A stretch of DNA of 64,000 nucleotides from Mesorhizobium ventifaucium (GCF_935822925.1 NZ_CAKXZS010000022.1:1-64000); one strand, 5' to 3'; shown: positions 16,377 through 25,537, counted from the first letter of the stretch. Translations and numbers: made by a program. The notes: generated by a model not told the origin, from the sequence alone.

Positions 16377-17291
16377 ATGAAGCTGGTCAGCTACAACATC
16401 CAGTACGGGTTCGGCGGCGACGGCCGCTACGATCTCGCGCGCGCTGCACGCGTCGTGGCCGGCGCCGACATCATCGCCTTGCAGGAGGTGGAACGGCACT
16501 GGCTGCGCAGCAACGAGGACGACCAGCCGGAGATACTTTCCCGGCTACTGCCCGAATACTACTGGGTTTATGGGCCGGCCTTCGACATGGACGCCAGCGA
16601 GCGGCGTGACGGCCGCATCGTCAACCGGCGGCGGCAATTCGGCACCATGCTCCTGTCGAAGCTGCCGATCGCCTGGTCGCGCCTGCACACGCTGCCGCTG
16701 CGCCGCACCGTGCGTCCGCTCAACACCCGCAACGCAGCACTCGAATGCATGATCCGCACCCCCGCCGGTCCGGTGCGGGTGCTTTCGCTGCATCTGGCGC
16801 ATATCGCCGCCGAAGAGCGGCTGGAGCAGATCGATTATTTGCTCGCCGAGCATCGCCGGGCGCCGTCCGACGGCGGCCCGTGGAGCGGCGCCGATGACGA
16901 ACCTGTGCGCAACTGGAGCAATGGTGGGCCGGAGCCGGAAAACCCGCTGGCGGCGATCTGGATGGGCGATTTCAACATGGAGCCGGGCAGCGCCGAATAC
17001 CGGCGCATCGTCGGCAGCACGCCGTACCATCGCCGTGCTGCCTATCTCGGCGGTTTTGTCGATGCCGCCGCCGTCGCCAGAGAACCGACGGCGGACTTCC
17101 ACACGCATGTGACGACCATCGACGGCAGGCCGACAAAACGACGGCTCGACCACTGCTTCGTCGGCGGAATGTTTGCCGACCGCGTGCGCTCGGCCAGTGC
17201 CGATATCGGCGAAATCGCCTCCGACCATTTTCCGCTGCCGGTCGACATCGACCTGGAAACGCCGTTCGCGACGGGGACCGAAGGCGCATGA
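16377..17291 (+). CDS. Endonuclease/exonuclease/phosphatase (EEP)-family hydrolase
   Basis: 304 residues. All EEP landmarks are present: NIQYGF near residue 6, the metal-binding Glu in ADIIALQEVER near 38, RPLNTRNAALECM, GDFNMEPGS near 198, the LDHCFV motif near 259 and the catalytic SDHFPLPVDI near 283. The family cuts phosphodiesters of nucleic acids, phospholipids or inositol phosphates; no signal peptide is visible. It ends 7 bases before the EamA transporter start and is probably co-transcribed with it. Confidence 0.88.
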   Translation: MKLVSYNIQYGFGGDGRYDLARAARVVAGADIIALQEVERHWLRSNEDDQPEILSRLLPEYYWVYGPAFDMDASERRDGRIVNRRRQFGTMLLSKLPIAWSRLHTLPLRRTVRPLNTRNAALECMIRTPAGPVRVLSLHLAHIAAEERLEQIDYLLAEHRRAPSDGGPWSGADDEPVRNWSNGGPEPENPLAAIWMGDFNMEPGSAEYRRIVGSTPYHRRAAYLGGFVDAAAVAREPTADFHTHVTTIDGRPTKRRLDHCFVGGMFADRVRSASADIGEIASDHFPLPVDIDLETPFATGTEGA

Positions 17292-17298
17292 GCCGCCG

Positions 17299-18144
17299 AT
17301 GACCTTGTTCGTCTTCTTCGCCGTGCTCGCCGCCGCCGCCATGCACGCGATCTGGAACGCGCTGGTCAAGGTCCATCTCGACCGCTTCCTGTCGATCACG
17401 CTGATGACGCTCGGCATGGGCGCCGTGGCGCTTCTGGCGCTGCCTTTCGTCGAGGTGCCAAATGCGGAAGTGTGGCCCTATATCATCGCCTCGGTGATCT
17501 TCCATATGGGCTACAGGACGTTCCTGATCGGCGCCTACAAGGCCGGCGATTTCGCCCAGACCTATCCGCTGGCCCGCGGCACCGCACCGCTGCTGGCTGC
17601 ACTTGGCGGCATCGTGGTCGTCGCCGAAGTTCCGGCGCCGCTCGCCATCCTCGGCATTGTTCTCTTGTCGGCCGGGACGCTGGTTTTGTCGTTTCGCGGC
17701 GGCGCGCATCTGCAAAGGCTGAACCTGCGCGCGGTCGGCTTTGCGCTTGGCACCTCGATCTTCATCGCCGGCTATACGCTGTCCGACGGCAGCGGCGCGC
17801 GGCTGGCCGCGACGGCGTCGAGCTATGCGGCATGGCTGTTCGTCTGCGATGCGCTGTGGGCGCTGGTGCTGTGCCTGATATTCCGCGGACCGAAGGCTTT
17901 GCCGGTGCTGGCGCGCGACTGGAAGGCGGGCGTCTACACCGGCGTGCTCAGCGGCGCCGCCTACTGGATTGTGATGTGGGCGATGACCAAGGCGCCGATC
18001 GCCTCGGTCGCGGCGCTGCGCGAAACGTCGATCCTGTTCGCCATGATGATCTCGGTGTTTGCGCTCGGCGAGAAGATGACCGCCTGGCGCGGTGCCGCCG
18101 TGCTCAGCATTGTTGCCGGCGTCGTCGCGCTGAGGCTTGGATAG
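17299..18144 (+). CDS. EamA/DMT-family transporter
   Basis: 281 residues from the ATG at 17299; longer readings overlap the EEP gene. About ten membrane spans in two EamA repeats: AAAMHAIWNALVK at the N-terminus, YKAGDFAQTYPLARGTAPLLAAL at the end of the first repeat, and TKAPIASVAALRETSILFAMMI near the end of the second. Members export metabolites or drugs from the cytoplasm; substrate unknown. It converges with the Dabb gene, leaving a one-base gap between stop codons. Confidence 0.88.
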   Translation: MTLFVFFAVLAAAAMHAIWNALVKVHLDRFLSITLMTLGMGAVALLALPFVEVPNAEVWPYIIASVIFHMGYRTFLIGAYKAGDFAQTYPLARGTAPLLAALGGIVVVAEVPAPLAILGIVLLSAGTLVLSFRGGAHLQRLNLRAVGFALGTSIFIAGYTLSDGSGARLAATASSYAAWLFVCDALWALVLCLIFRGPKALPVLARDWKAGVYTGVLSGAAYWIVMWAMTKAPIASVAALRETSILFAMMISVFALGEKMTAWRGAAVLSIVAGVVALRLG

Positions 18145-18145
18145 G

Positions 18146-18460
18146 CTAAGCGCCTATCTCGAGGTCGAACACCATCAGCCCGTCGGTTCCGCCTTCAAGC
18201 GCTGCGACCAGCCGAGCGCCGGCTCGGCTGTGAGCCTCATGCTCCAGATAGGCGTCGCGTGCGGCGGTATCGCGGAAGTCGATGGTGAAGCCGTGCGTGA
18301 AGCCGCGCGCGAACGGCTCTGGGCTGGTGTTGGCGCTGAATTCGACCTTGCCCATACCGCCGATCACCCGCCGCAGCGCCTCAAGGTCGGCATGGATTGC
18401 CGCGCGCTCGTCGTCGGTGACGTCATTGCGGAATCGAGCGAAAACACAGTGCCTGATCAT
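18146..18460 (-). CDS. Dabb (stress-responsive A/B barrel) protein
   Basis: 104 residues from the ATG at 18460; the open frame to 18523 overlaps the upstream gene and was rejected. The Dabb pattern is clear: IRHCVFARFRNDVTDDER at the start, a central strand KVEFSANTSPEPF, then FTHGFTIDFRDTAARDAYLEHEAH. These small dimeric barrels occur as catabolic accessory enzymes and some act as cyclases or lyases on reactive keto compounds. It starts 10 bases after the stop of the GMC oxidoreductase, so it is the last gene of the long LacI-headed run, which hints at handling of a product of that pathway. Confidence 0.85.
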   Translation of the reverse strand: MIRHCVFARFRNDVTDDERAAIHADLEALRRVIGGMGKVEFSANTSPEPFARGFTHGFTIDFRDTAARDAYLEHEAHSRAGARLVAALEGGTDGLMVFDLEIGA

Positions 18461-18470
18461 TCTTGGAATC

Positions 18471-20099
18471 TCATGCGGCTTGGTTGGTGGAAAACACGGC
18501 CGGCGGCAGTGGGTCGCGGCCAAGGATCAGATCGGCGCCTTTTTCGCCGACCATGATGGTTGGCGCATTGGTGTTGGAGGAGGGGATGCGCGGCATCACC
18601 GAAGCATCGCAGACACGCAGACCCTCGATGCCGCGCAGCCTGAGATCGGGCGTCACCACGCTCATCGCGTCATGGCCCATGCGGCAGGTGCCGACGGGGT
18701 GGTGGTCGGTCTTGGAACTGCGACAGGCATAGTCGAACAGCTCGTCGTCGCTGGTGAGTGTCGGTCCCGGCAACACCTCACGCAGTACGAAGGGGGCCAG
18801 CGCCTTCTGCCGGATGATCTCGCGCGCCAGCCTGAGCCCCTTGATCGACATGTCGCGATCGTAGGGGTCGGACCAGTAATTCGGATCGATCAGTGGATGG
18901 TCGGCCGGGTCGGCGCCGTTCAGCCGCACCGTGCCGCGCGAACGCGGGCGCAGGAACGCCGTATTCAGCGTCACGCCCGGATTTTTCAGTTTTTCGACGC
19001 CGGCCTCGATGCCGGAGCCGAGGCCGAGATGCAGCTGGATGTCGGGCGAGGCGGCGGTCGGGTCGGCGTACCAGAAGCCGCCGGTCTCGAACAGGCTGGA
19101 GGCAACCGGGCCTTTTTTCAACAGCAGGTACTGCAGGCCGGCCCACACCGTCCGGTGCAGCTTGGCGTAGTTGTCGTAGGTGTGGTCGCCGGTGCATTCG
19201 GCAATGACGAACAGGTCGAGATGGTCCTGCAGGTTGGAGCCGACGCCGGGCAGATCGTGCACCGGCGTCACGCCGACCGACTTAAGATGGTCGGCCGGGC
19301 CGATGCCCGATTGCATCAAGAGCTTCGGCGAGCCGATGGCGCCGGACGAGACGATCACTTCGCGCTCGGCGCGCAGGATCGTCGGTTGGCCGCCCGGCCT
19401 GTCGACGATCTCGACGCCAGTGGCGCGGCCCTTGTCGATGACGATGCGCGTGACCAGCACATCTGTCCTGACGGTCAGGTTCTTGCGCTCGCGGATCGGC
19501 CTGAGATAGGCGACCGAGGCGGAGGAGCGTCTCGCGTCCTTCTGCGTCAATTGGTAATAACCGACGCCTTCTTGGGCTACCCCGTTGAAGTCCGGATTGA
19601 AGGGAATGCCCATCTCCTGTCCGGCGCGGAAATAAGCCTCGCAGATCGGCAGCGGCGCAATCGGGTTCGACACGCCGAGCGGACCTTGGTCGCCGTGAAA
19701 ATCGTTGGCGTAGCGCTGGTTGTTCTCGGCCCGCTTGAAATAGGGCAGAACGTCGCGATAGCCCCAGCCGGCAAGGCCTTCTTGCTTCTCCCAGGCGTCG
19801 TAGTCGCGAGCATTGCCGCGCGTGTAGATCTGAGCGTTGATGGAGGAGCCGCCGCCGATCACCTTGGCCTGCGTGTACCGGAAGACGCGGTCCTTCATGT
19901 GCTTTTGCGGCACGGTCGACCAGCCCCAGGCGGCGATGCCCTTGGTCATCTTGGCGAAACCGGCCGGCATGTGGATCAGCGGGTGCCAGTCCTTGCCGCC
20001 GGCCTCGAGCAGCAGCACTGAATTCGATGGCTCTTCGCTCAGCCGGTTGGCCAGCACGCAGCCGGCCGGGCCGGCGCCGACGATGATGTAGTCGGTCAT
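18471..20099 (-). CDS. GMC-family FAD oxidoreductase (choline dehydrogenase-like)
   Basis: 542 residues. The FAD-binding GAGPAGCVLANRLSE starts at residue 8, GMC signature 1 is in KVIGGGSSINAQIYTRGN near 80, signature 2 in SSGAIGSPKLLMQSGIGP near 250, and the C-terminal active-site region has HHPVGTCRMG and PSSNTNAPTIMVGEKGADLI. The length and order match BetA-like alcohol dehydrogenases that pass electrons to the respiratory chain. It would oxidise an alcohol group of the pathway substrate. It follows the SDR gene by 12 bases in the same operon. It is not followed by a betB gene, so true choline dehydrogenase is less likely. Confidence 0.92.
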   Translation of the reverse strand: MTDYIIVGAGPAGCVLANRLSEEPSNSVLLLEAGGKDWHPLIHMPAGFAKMTKGIAAWGWSTVPQKHMKDRVFRYTQAKVIGGGSSINAQIYTRGNARDYDAWEKQEGLAGWGYRDVLPYFKRAENNQRYANDFHGDQGPLGVSNPIAPLPICEAYFRAGQEMGIPFNPDFNGVAQEGVGYYQLTQKDARRSSASVAYLRPIRERKNLTVRTDVLVTRIVIDKGRATGVEIVDRPGGQPTILRAEREVIVSSGAIGSPKLLMQSGIGPADHLKSVGVTPVHDLPGVGSNLQDHLDLFVIAECTGDHTYDNYAKLHRTVWAGLQYLLLKKGPVASSLFETGGFWYADPTAASPDIQLHLGLGSGIEAGVEKLKNPGVTLNTAFLRPRSRGTVRLNGADPADHPLIDPNYWSDPYDRDMSIKGLRLAREIIRQKALAPFVLREVLPGPTLTSDDELFDYACRSSKTDHHPVGTCRMGHDAMSVVTPDLRLRGIEGLRVCDASVMPRIPSSNTNAPTIMVGEKGADLILGRDPLPPAVFSTNQAA

Positions 20100-20111
20100 G
20101 GCGTCACCTGT

Positions 20112-20873
20112 TCACAGTCTCGGCACCGACAGCGCGCCGTCGACATTGATGATCGAGCCGGTCGAAAAGCCGAGCTTGCCGCCGGCGAGTGCCGCTATGG
20201 CGGCGCCGACATCGGCGGCTTCGCCCCAGCGCTTGGCCGGCACCAGCCCGCCGTCGATCAGCGCGTCGTATTTGGCGGTTACCCCTGCGGTCATGTCGGT
20301 GTGGATGATGCCCGGCCGCACCTCGAACACACCGATATTTTCGGGAGCGAGCCGCAGCGCCAGGGTCTTCACCCACATCGAAAGCCCGGCCTTGGAGATG
20401 CAGTAGTCGGCACGTTCCGGCGAGGCCATTTCGGCGCTGACCGAGGTGATGGTGATGATCGATTTTGGGTGATCACCCGGCGCCGCAAGCATCGCCCTGG
20501 CAACGGCCTGGCTGAGGAAGACGGTGCCGCGCAGATTGATGGCGAGGATGCGGTCGAAATTTTCCGGTTTCAATTCCAGCAGGTCGCCGCGTACCGGGGC
20601 GCCGATGCCGGCATTGTTGACCAGGCAGTCGATGCGGCCGAAGGCGCTTGTCGCGGCATCGACCAATGCGGCATGGTCGTCGAGATCGGCGATGTCGCCG
20701 CAATGGTAGGCGAATTTCGCGCCGCGGGCGGTGATGTCAGCGGCAAGCCCGTCGCCGGCTTTTTCGGCAAGGTCCACGACAAGGATATCGAAGCCCGCAT
20801 CGGCCAGCGCTTCGGCGCAAGCAAGGCCGATGCCGCGCGCGCCGCCGGTGACGATCGCTGCCGGGCGGCTCAT
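20112..20873 (-). CDS. Short-chain dehydrogenase/reductase (SDR)
   Basis: 253 residues from the ATG at 20873, which overlaps the stop of the upstream GMC gene (ATGA). Classical SDR motifs: TGGARGIG near residue 9 for NAD(P), NNAGIGAP near 86, the catalytic Ser in ITSVSAEMASPERA and the Tyr-x-x-x-Lys in DYCISKAGL. PGIIHTDM follows as usual. It should oxidise a secondary alcohol or reduce a ketone formed by the adjacent oxidoreductases. A much longer same-frame reading upstream lies antisense-like inside the GMC gene in another frame and is not real. Confidence 0.92.
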   Translation of the reverse strand: MSRPAAIVTGGARGIGLACAEALADAGFDILVVDLAEKAGDGLAADITARGAKFAYHCGDIADLDDHAALVDAATSAFGRIDCLVNNAGIGAPVRGDLLELKPENFDRILAINLRGTVFLSQAVARAMLAAPGDHPKSIITITSVSAEMASPERADYCISKAGLSMWVKTLALRLAPENIGVFEVRPGIIHTDMTAGVTAKYDALIDGGLVPAKRWGEAADVGAAIAALAGGKLGFSTGSIINVDGALSVPRL

Positions 20874-22372
20874 GCGACAAGCTCCGTCTTGCGGATGTGG
20901 TCGGCGACGCGCAGCGCCTGTGCTGCGATCGACAGCGCCGGATTGACCGCGGCCGAGTTCGGCAAAAAGCCAGCGTCGACGACAAACAGGTTGTGGTGGT
21001 CGAACGAGCGGCAGAAGGGGTCGAGCGGCGAGGTTGCCGGATCGTCGCCCATCCTGACCGTGCCGCACTGGTGCGATGGCGTGCGCTTGTCGAAAGGCCG
21101 CGACAGGACGATTGGATAGCCGCAGGCGCGGAAATTCTCGCGCATCACCTTGGTCAGCCCTTCGAGCGATTGCATGTTGGAGCGCCGCCACTGCATGACG
21201 ATGTCCTTGCCGTCGACCATGATGCGGCTTTCGGGATCGGGCAGGTCCTCGCACATCAGGTACCAGTCGACGGCGTGGCCGGCCATGAAGTCCAGCGCGA
21301 ATTTGGGTGCAAGCCTGACGTTGGCCTTCAGGATATGACCGTCGATCTTGCCGAGAAGCTGGACGTTGCCGAGCGGCTTGCCGCCCTTGCCATCGGACAG
21401 ATAGTAGTCGTTGAGCATCAGCGTCTTCTGGTAGACGGAGGTGTTCCTGCGGCGCGGATCGATCGCCAGCATGGCGCTCGAATTGTGGTTCATGAAGTTG
21501 CGGCCGACCTGGTCGGAGCGGTTGGCAAGGCCGCTTCCGATCGGGGACGGCGAACGCAGCAGGATGGCGGCGGAATTCACCGCGCCGGCCGAGAGGATGA
21601 CCAGTTTCGGCGTCACTTTCTTCAGCGTGCCATTCTGGCGATAGTGAACGGCTGCGATCGTCGTGGCATCCGACGAGGCTTCGAGGTATTCGACATGAGC
21701 ACCGGTCTCGAGCCTGATGTTCCGGTCGGCAAGTGCCGCTGTCAGCGGCCCCGATTGTGCATCGACCTTGCCGGTCCCGGTGTTGGGAAACGCGTCCCAG
21801 CCTGTCTTGCCGTCTCTCAGCCAGGCATCGATGTCGACGCCGAGCGGCAGCGATGCCGGGTGCAGGCCGAGGCCTTTGAGTTCGGCGCGGGCGCGGGCGA
21901 TCGGCGGCTCGTCGGGCACCGGCCCGAAGGCATAGGGGATCGAGTGGAACGGCTCGGTCGGGTCTTCGCCGAGTGCGCCGCGCACGCGAAAAAGCTGCTC
22001 GGCCCTGGAGTACCATGGCTCGAACTCCTCATAGGAGAACGGCCATGGCGGCGAGATGCCGCCATAGTGCTCCATCTCCGAAAAGTCTTCCCTGCGGTAG
22101 CGGATCAGCACGGCGCCATAGAACTTCGAATTGCCGCCGACATAGTAGTAGTTGCCGGGATTGAACGCAGCACCGCCGGCCTCGCGCCACATCTCCTTCG
22201 GCCGATAGTGGCCGTCGACGAAGATGGCGCGCGTGTCGCGCGTGTGCGGCGTCGCCGGCAGCGGTTCGCCACGCTCCAGCATCAGGATCGAGGCGCCACT
22301 GCCGGCAAGGCCGGAAGCTATCGTGGCGCCGCCGATGCCGGAGCCGATGATGACGATGTCCGGGTTTGTCAT
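20870..22372 (-). CDS. GMC-type FAD oxidoreductase, divergent (sugar oxidase-like)
   Basis: 500 residues. An FAD-binding GSGIGGATIASGLAGSG begins near residue 10, YYYVGGNSKFYGAVLIRYR sits where GMC enzymes cover the flavin, and the C-terminus has HQCGTVRMG and a PNSAAVNPALSIAAQALR active-site segment. It is clearly different from the GMC enzyme at 18471 and more like pyranose oxidases or glycoside 3-oxidases in layout, though that is a remembered likeness, not a search result. It overlaps the ATPase stop by one base (TGATG) and the SDR start by four, so it is coupled into the operon with the sugar importer. Confidence 0.86.
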   Translation of the reverse strand: MTNPDIVIIGSGIGGATIASGLAGSGASILMLERGEPLPATPHTRDTRAIFVDGHYRPKEMWREAGGAAFNPGNYYYVGGNSKFYGAVLIRYRREDFSEMEHYGGISPPWPFSYEEFEPWYSRAEQLFRVRGALGEDPTEPFHSIPYAFGPVPDEPPIARARAELKGLGLHPASLPLGVDIDAWLRDGKTGWDAFPNTGTGKVDAQSGPLTAALADRNIRLETGAHVEYLEASSDATTIAAVHYRQNGTLKKVTPKLVILSAGAVNSAAILLRSPSPIGSGLANRSDQVGRNFMNHNSSAMLAIDPRRRNTSVYQKTLMLNDYYLSDGKGGKPLGNVQLLGKIDGHILKANVRLAPKFALDFMAGHAVDWYLMCEDLPDPESRIMVDGKDIVMQWRRSNMQSLEGLTKVMRENFRACGYPIVLSRPFDKRTPSHQCGTVRMGDDPATSPLDPFCRSFDHHNLFVVDAGFLPNSAAVNPALSIAAQALRVADHIRKTELVA

Positions 22373-23487
22373 CAGAGGATGCGGTTCTCGGTCGCCGGAT
22401 CGAAGAACACCGCCTTGGTCAGGTTGAAGGCGAGCGGCGTGCTGGTGCCCGGCTGGATGTTGGCGTCGGCGCGCAGGCGCGCCACCACCGCCTTGCCGCC
22501 GAGATTGGTGACGGCGAAGGTGTCGGAGCCGGCCGGCTCGACAACCTCGATATGACAGTCGGCGGTGGCGATGTTCGAGGCGTTGCGTTCGGCCCCTTCG
22601 GGATCAGTCAGAGCCTCGGGGCGAACGCCGAAGATGATCGGCTTGCTGTGGAATGCCGACAGGCCCGTCGGCGCATCGGCCAGCGCCAGCGAGATCGGCT
22701 CGCGCGCCTCGCGCTGCAGCACCACGGAAAGCGCATTGCCATTGCCGCCGATCGTCGCCGGAATCAGGTTCATCGCCGGCGAGCCCATGAAGTCGGCAAC
22801 AAACAGGTTGGTCGGGTTGTTGTAAATTTCGGCCGGCGTGCCGAACTGCTGCACCTCGCCGTCGCGCATCACCGCGATCTTGGTGGCCAGCGTCATCGCC
22901 TCGATCTGGTCGTGGGTGACATAGACGATAGTCGTGCCGGTGGTTGCATGCAGGCGCTTGATCTCGATGCGCATATCGACGCGCAGCTTGGCGTCGAGAT
23001 TGGAGAGCGGCTCGTCGAAGAGAAAGAGCTTGGGGTCGCGCACCAGCGCCCGGCCCATGGCGACGCGCTGGCGCTGGCCGCCGGAAAGCTGGCTCGGCTT
23101 GCGCTGCAGGAGATGGCCGATCTGCAGCACCTTCGCCACCTTGTCGATCGCCTTCTGGCGCTCCTGAGCCGGCACGCCGCGCATCTCCATGCCGAAAGCA
23201 ATGTTTCCCGCGACGGTCATGTTCGGATAGAGCGCGTAGCTCTGGAACACCATGGCGATGTCGCGCTTCGAGGGGTGGAGATCGTTGATCGTGCGTCCGT
23301 CGACACGGATTTCGCCTTCGGTGATGGTTTCCAGGCCGGCGATGGTGTTGAGCAAGGTCGACTTGCCGCAGCCGGACGGGCCGACTAGCACGAGGAAGCC
23401 GCCCTTTTCGAGATCGAGGTCGATGCCCTTCAGGATCTCGACCGATCCAAACCGCTTCCTCAGCCCATCAATTTCGAGAAAAGCCAT
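22372..23487 (-). CDS. Sugar ABC transporter ATP-binding protein (UgpC/MalK type)
   Basis: 371 residues. Walker A GPSGCGKSTLLN near residue 37, Q-loop VFQSYALYPNMTV, signature LSGGQRQRVAMGRALVR near 135, Walker B KLFLFDEPLSNLDAKLR and VTHDQIEAMTLA. The C-terminal third is a MalK-like regulatory OB domain (FGVRPEALTDPEG). It drives the CUT1 importer formed with the permeases just upstream (4-base gap). Its stop codon overlaps the start of the GMC gene, showing transport and oxidation are expressed together. Confidence 0.93.
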   Translation of the reverse strand: MAFLEIDGLRKRFGSVEILKGIDLDLEKGGFLVLVGPSGCGKSTLLNTIAGLETITEGEIRVDGRTINDLHPSKRDIAMVFQSYALYPNMTVAGNIAFGMEMRGVPAQERQKAIDKVAKVLQIGHLLQRKPSQLSGGQRQRVAMGRALVRDPKLFLFDEPLSNLDAKLRVDMRIEIKRLHATTGTTIVYVTHDQIEAMTLATKIAVMRDGEVQQFGTPAEIYNNPTNLFVADFMGSPAMNLIPATIGGNGNALSVVLQREAREPISLALADAPTGLSAFHSKPIIFGVRPEALTDPEGAERNASNIATADCHIEVVEPAGSDTFAVTNLGGKAVVARLRADANIQPGTSTPLAFNLTKAVFFDPATENRIL

Positions 23488-23491
23488 TCGA

Positions 23492-24436
23492 TTATCCTTT
23501 GACGGCGCCGGCCATCAGGCCGCGCACGAAGTAGCGGCCAGCGACCACATAGACGAGAAGGGTCGGCAGTGCGGCGATCATCGCCGCCGCCATGTTGACA
23601 TTGTATTCGACGACGCCGGTCGAGGTGTTGACGACGTTGTTCAGCGCCACGGTCATCGGCATCGCGTCGCCGGTGCCGGCATAGGCCGAGGCGAACAGGA
23701 AGTCGTTCCAGATGTTGGTGAACTGGTAGATGACGGTGACGACGAAGATCGGCATCGAATTCGGCAGCATGATGCGCCGGAAAATCTGGAAGAAGCTGGC
23801 GCCGTCGACCTGTGCCGCCTTGACCAGTTCGGTCGGGAAAGCCTCGTAATAATTGCGGAAAAACAAGGTGGTGAAGCCGAGCCCGTAGACGACGTGAACA
23901 AAGACCAGGTTGACCGTCGGATTGCCCAAGCCGAATGAAAATCCCGTTGCGTTTCGCAGCGTCACGCCGAAACGGCCGAGGCTGCCGAGGATCGTCGCCA
24001 TCGGCAACAGCACCGACTGGAACGGGATGAAGCAGGCAAACAGCATAAGCCCGAAGACCAGCGTGTGGCCGCGGAAGCGCCATTTGGTCAGGACATAGCC
24101 GTTGAGCGCGCCGAGCAGCGTCGAGATCAGCACCGCCGGAACCACCATCTTGATGGAGTTCCAGAAATAGCCCTTGATGCCGGCGCAGGTCAGGCCGACG
24201 CAGGTCTCGCCCCACGCCTTCAGCCACGGCTCGAAGGTTGGCGCCTGCGGCAGCGCCAGCATGTTGCCGCTCTGGATCTCGTCCATGGTCTTGAACGAGG
24301 TCACCAGCATGACGAACAGCGGCATCAGGTAGAACAGCGCGAACAGCGCCAGCAGGCTGTAAATGAGGATACGGTTGACGGTCCTGGCGCTGATGCCGCC
24401 AGTGCTCTGGCGAGCGGGCGTGGCAATGACGCTCAT
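23492..24436 (-). CDS. Sugar ABC transporter permease (MalG type)
   Basis: 314 residues with six membrane spans, the first at ILIYSLLALFALFYLMPLFVMLV. The EAA loop reads PTELVKAAQVDGASFFQIFRRIMLP near residue 208, as in MalG, GtsC and related CUT1 permeases. The start overlaps the stop of the preceding permease by four bases. Segments such as CVGLTCAGIKGYFWNS are as in glucose/mannose-type importers, which fits the binding protein of this operon. Confidence 0.93.
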   Translation of the reverse strand: MSVIATPARQSTGGISARTVNRILIYSLLALFALFYLMPLFVMLVTSFKTMDEIQSGNMLALPQAPTFEPWLKAWGETCVGLTCAGIKGYFWNSIKMVVPAVLISTLLGALNGYVLTKWRFRGHTLVFGLMLFACFIPFQSVLLPMATILGSLGRFGVTLRNATGFSFGLGNPTVNLVFVHVVYGLGFTTLFFRNYYEAFPTELVKAAQVDGASFFQIFRRIMLPNSMPIFVVTVIYQFTNIWNDFLFASAYAGTGDAMPMTVALNNVVNTSTGVVEYNVNMAAAMIAALPTLLVYVVAGRYFVRGLMAGAVKG

Positions 24437-25389
24437 CGCGGCTTCTCCCTGAGCTCGGAATAGAGGTAGGGCACGATGATCGCGGTGATGGTCATCAGCA
24501 TGATCACGGCGCTGGCCGAGCCGACGGCCATTTCGTTGCGCTTGAAGGTGTACTCATACATGAAGTTCGACGGCAGCCAGGCGGAGCCGCCGGGCCCGCC
24601 GCTGGTAAGTGCTACGACCAGATCGTAGGACTTGATGGCGAGGTGAGCGAGCACGATGAAGGCCGAAAGGAACACCGGCCGCAGCAGCGGGATGACGATC
24701 CGGCGATAGAGCTGGAAAGTGGTGGCGCCGTCGATCTGCGCCGCCTTCATGATCTCGCCGTCGATGCCGCGCAGGCCGGCCAGGAACATTGCCATGATGA
24801 AGCCCGAGGCCTGCCAGACGCCGGCGATCACCACCGTGTAGATGACGAAATCCTTGTTCTTGATCCAGTCGAAATGGAAGCTCGTCCAGCCCCATTGATG
24901 CAGCGTCTGCTCGAGTCCGAGGCCGGGGTCGAGGAACCATTTCCAGGCGACGCCGGTGACGATGAAGGACAGCGCCATCGGGTAGAGATAGATCGGCCGC
25001 AACACGCCTTCGCCGCGGATCTTCTGGTCGAGCAGGATCGCCAGGAACAGGCCGAGCGCCAGGCAGATGAAGATGTAGAGAAAGCCGAAAATGCCCATAT
25101 TGGTGATCGAGGTGTACCAGCTCGACGGCGGGTCGCTCTCGAAGGTCCAGCGCCACAGCCGCTGATAGGCCCGCGGCCCGGTCAGGGCATAGGACGGAAA
25201 GGTCTTGGAATTGGTGAACGACAGATAGACCGTCCACAGGATGAAGCCGTAGACGAAGACGATGGTGATCGCAAAGCTTGGCGCCAGCACGATCTTCGGC
25301 AGCGCGTCCTGCAGGCGCGAACGCATGGAGGCGCCCGGGCGGGCACTATGCTCCGGCGTCAGCTTGATCTGGGTCGTGACCGTAGTCAT
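24433..25389 (-). CDS. Sugar ABC transporter permease (MalF type)
   Basis: 318 residues from the ATG at 25389 with GGAG just upstream; the open frame runs back to 25545 across the repeat-bearing intergenic region and was rejected. Spans include IVLAPSFAITIVFVYGFIL and IFGFLYIFICLALGLFLAIL. The EAA loop is DGEIMKAAQIDGATTFQLY near residue 230. It is the first permease of the importer and follows the binding-protein gene after 164 bases containing two hairpins. Confidence 0.92.
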   Translation of the reverse strand: MTTVTTQIKLTPEHSARPGASMRSRLQDALPKIVLAPSFAITIVFVYGFILWTVYLSFTNSKTFPSYALTGPRAYQRLWRWTFESDPPSSWYTSITNMGIFGFLYIFICLALGLFLAILLDQKIRGEGVLRPIYLYPMALSFIVTGVAWKWFLDPGLGLEQTLHQWGWTSFHFDWIKNKDFVIYTVVIAGVWQASGFIMAMFLAGLRGIDGEIMKAAQIDGATTFQLYRRIVIPLLRPVFLSAFIVLAHLAIKSYDLVVALTSGGPGGSAWLPSNFMYEYTFKRNEMAVGSASAVIMLMTITAIIVPYLYSELREKPR

Positions 25390-25435
25390 GGGCTCCTCCC
25401 TTTCGGGTCCCTTCCCCGCCAGGCGGTGAAGGATA

Positions 25436-25537
25436 GCCCCGTCGAGACGGGGCGTGTTGGTTGATCGCCGGCGCCATTCCGACCAGAGGCCGACCATCCT
25501 GGCTTGGTGGAACCTTCCCCAACGGAGCGGGGAAGGT
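25436..25537. repeat. Two hairpins in the binding protein-permease gap (mosaic repeat-like)
   Basis: GCCCCGTC/GACGGGGC at 25436-25453 and ACCTTCCCC/GGGGAAGGT at 25512-25537 are both perfect inverted repeats, and CCTTC...GAAGG flanks the first. The mix of short palindromes resembles the interspersed mosaic elements common between Rhizobiales genes. On the minus-strand transcript they lie just after the binding-protein gene and may stabilise its mRNA. Confidence 0.55.

Noticed and set aside
18282..20021. A 579-codon plus frame opposite the GMC oxidoreductase
   Set aside because: No motif and a shadow-like composition; the minus strand has full GMC signatures.
18471..20099. Choline dehydrogenase (betA) as a specific name
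   Set aside because: GMC motifs fit, but no betB, betI or choline importer is adjacent and the operon context is sugar-type.
20112..22016. A 634-codon open frame covering the SDR and most of the GMC gene
   Set aside because: Only its last 253 codons match a protein family (SDR). The upstream part is an off-frame reading of the GMC gene.
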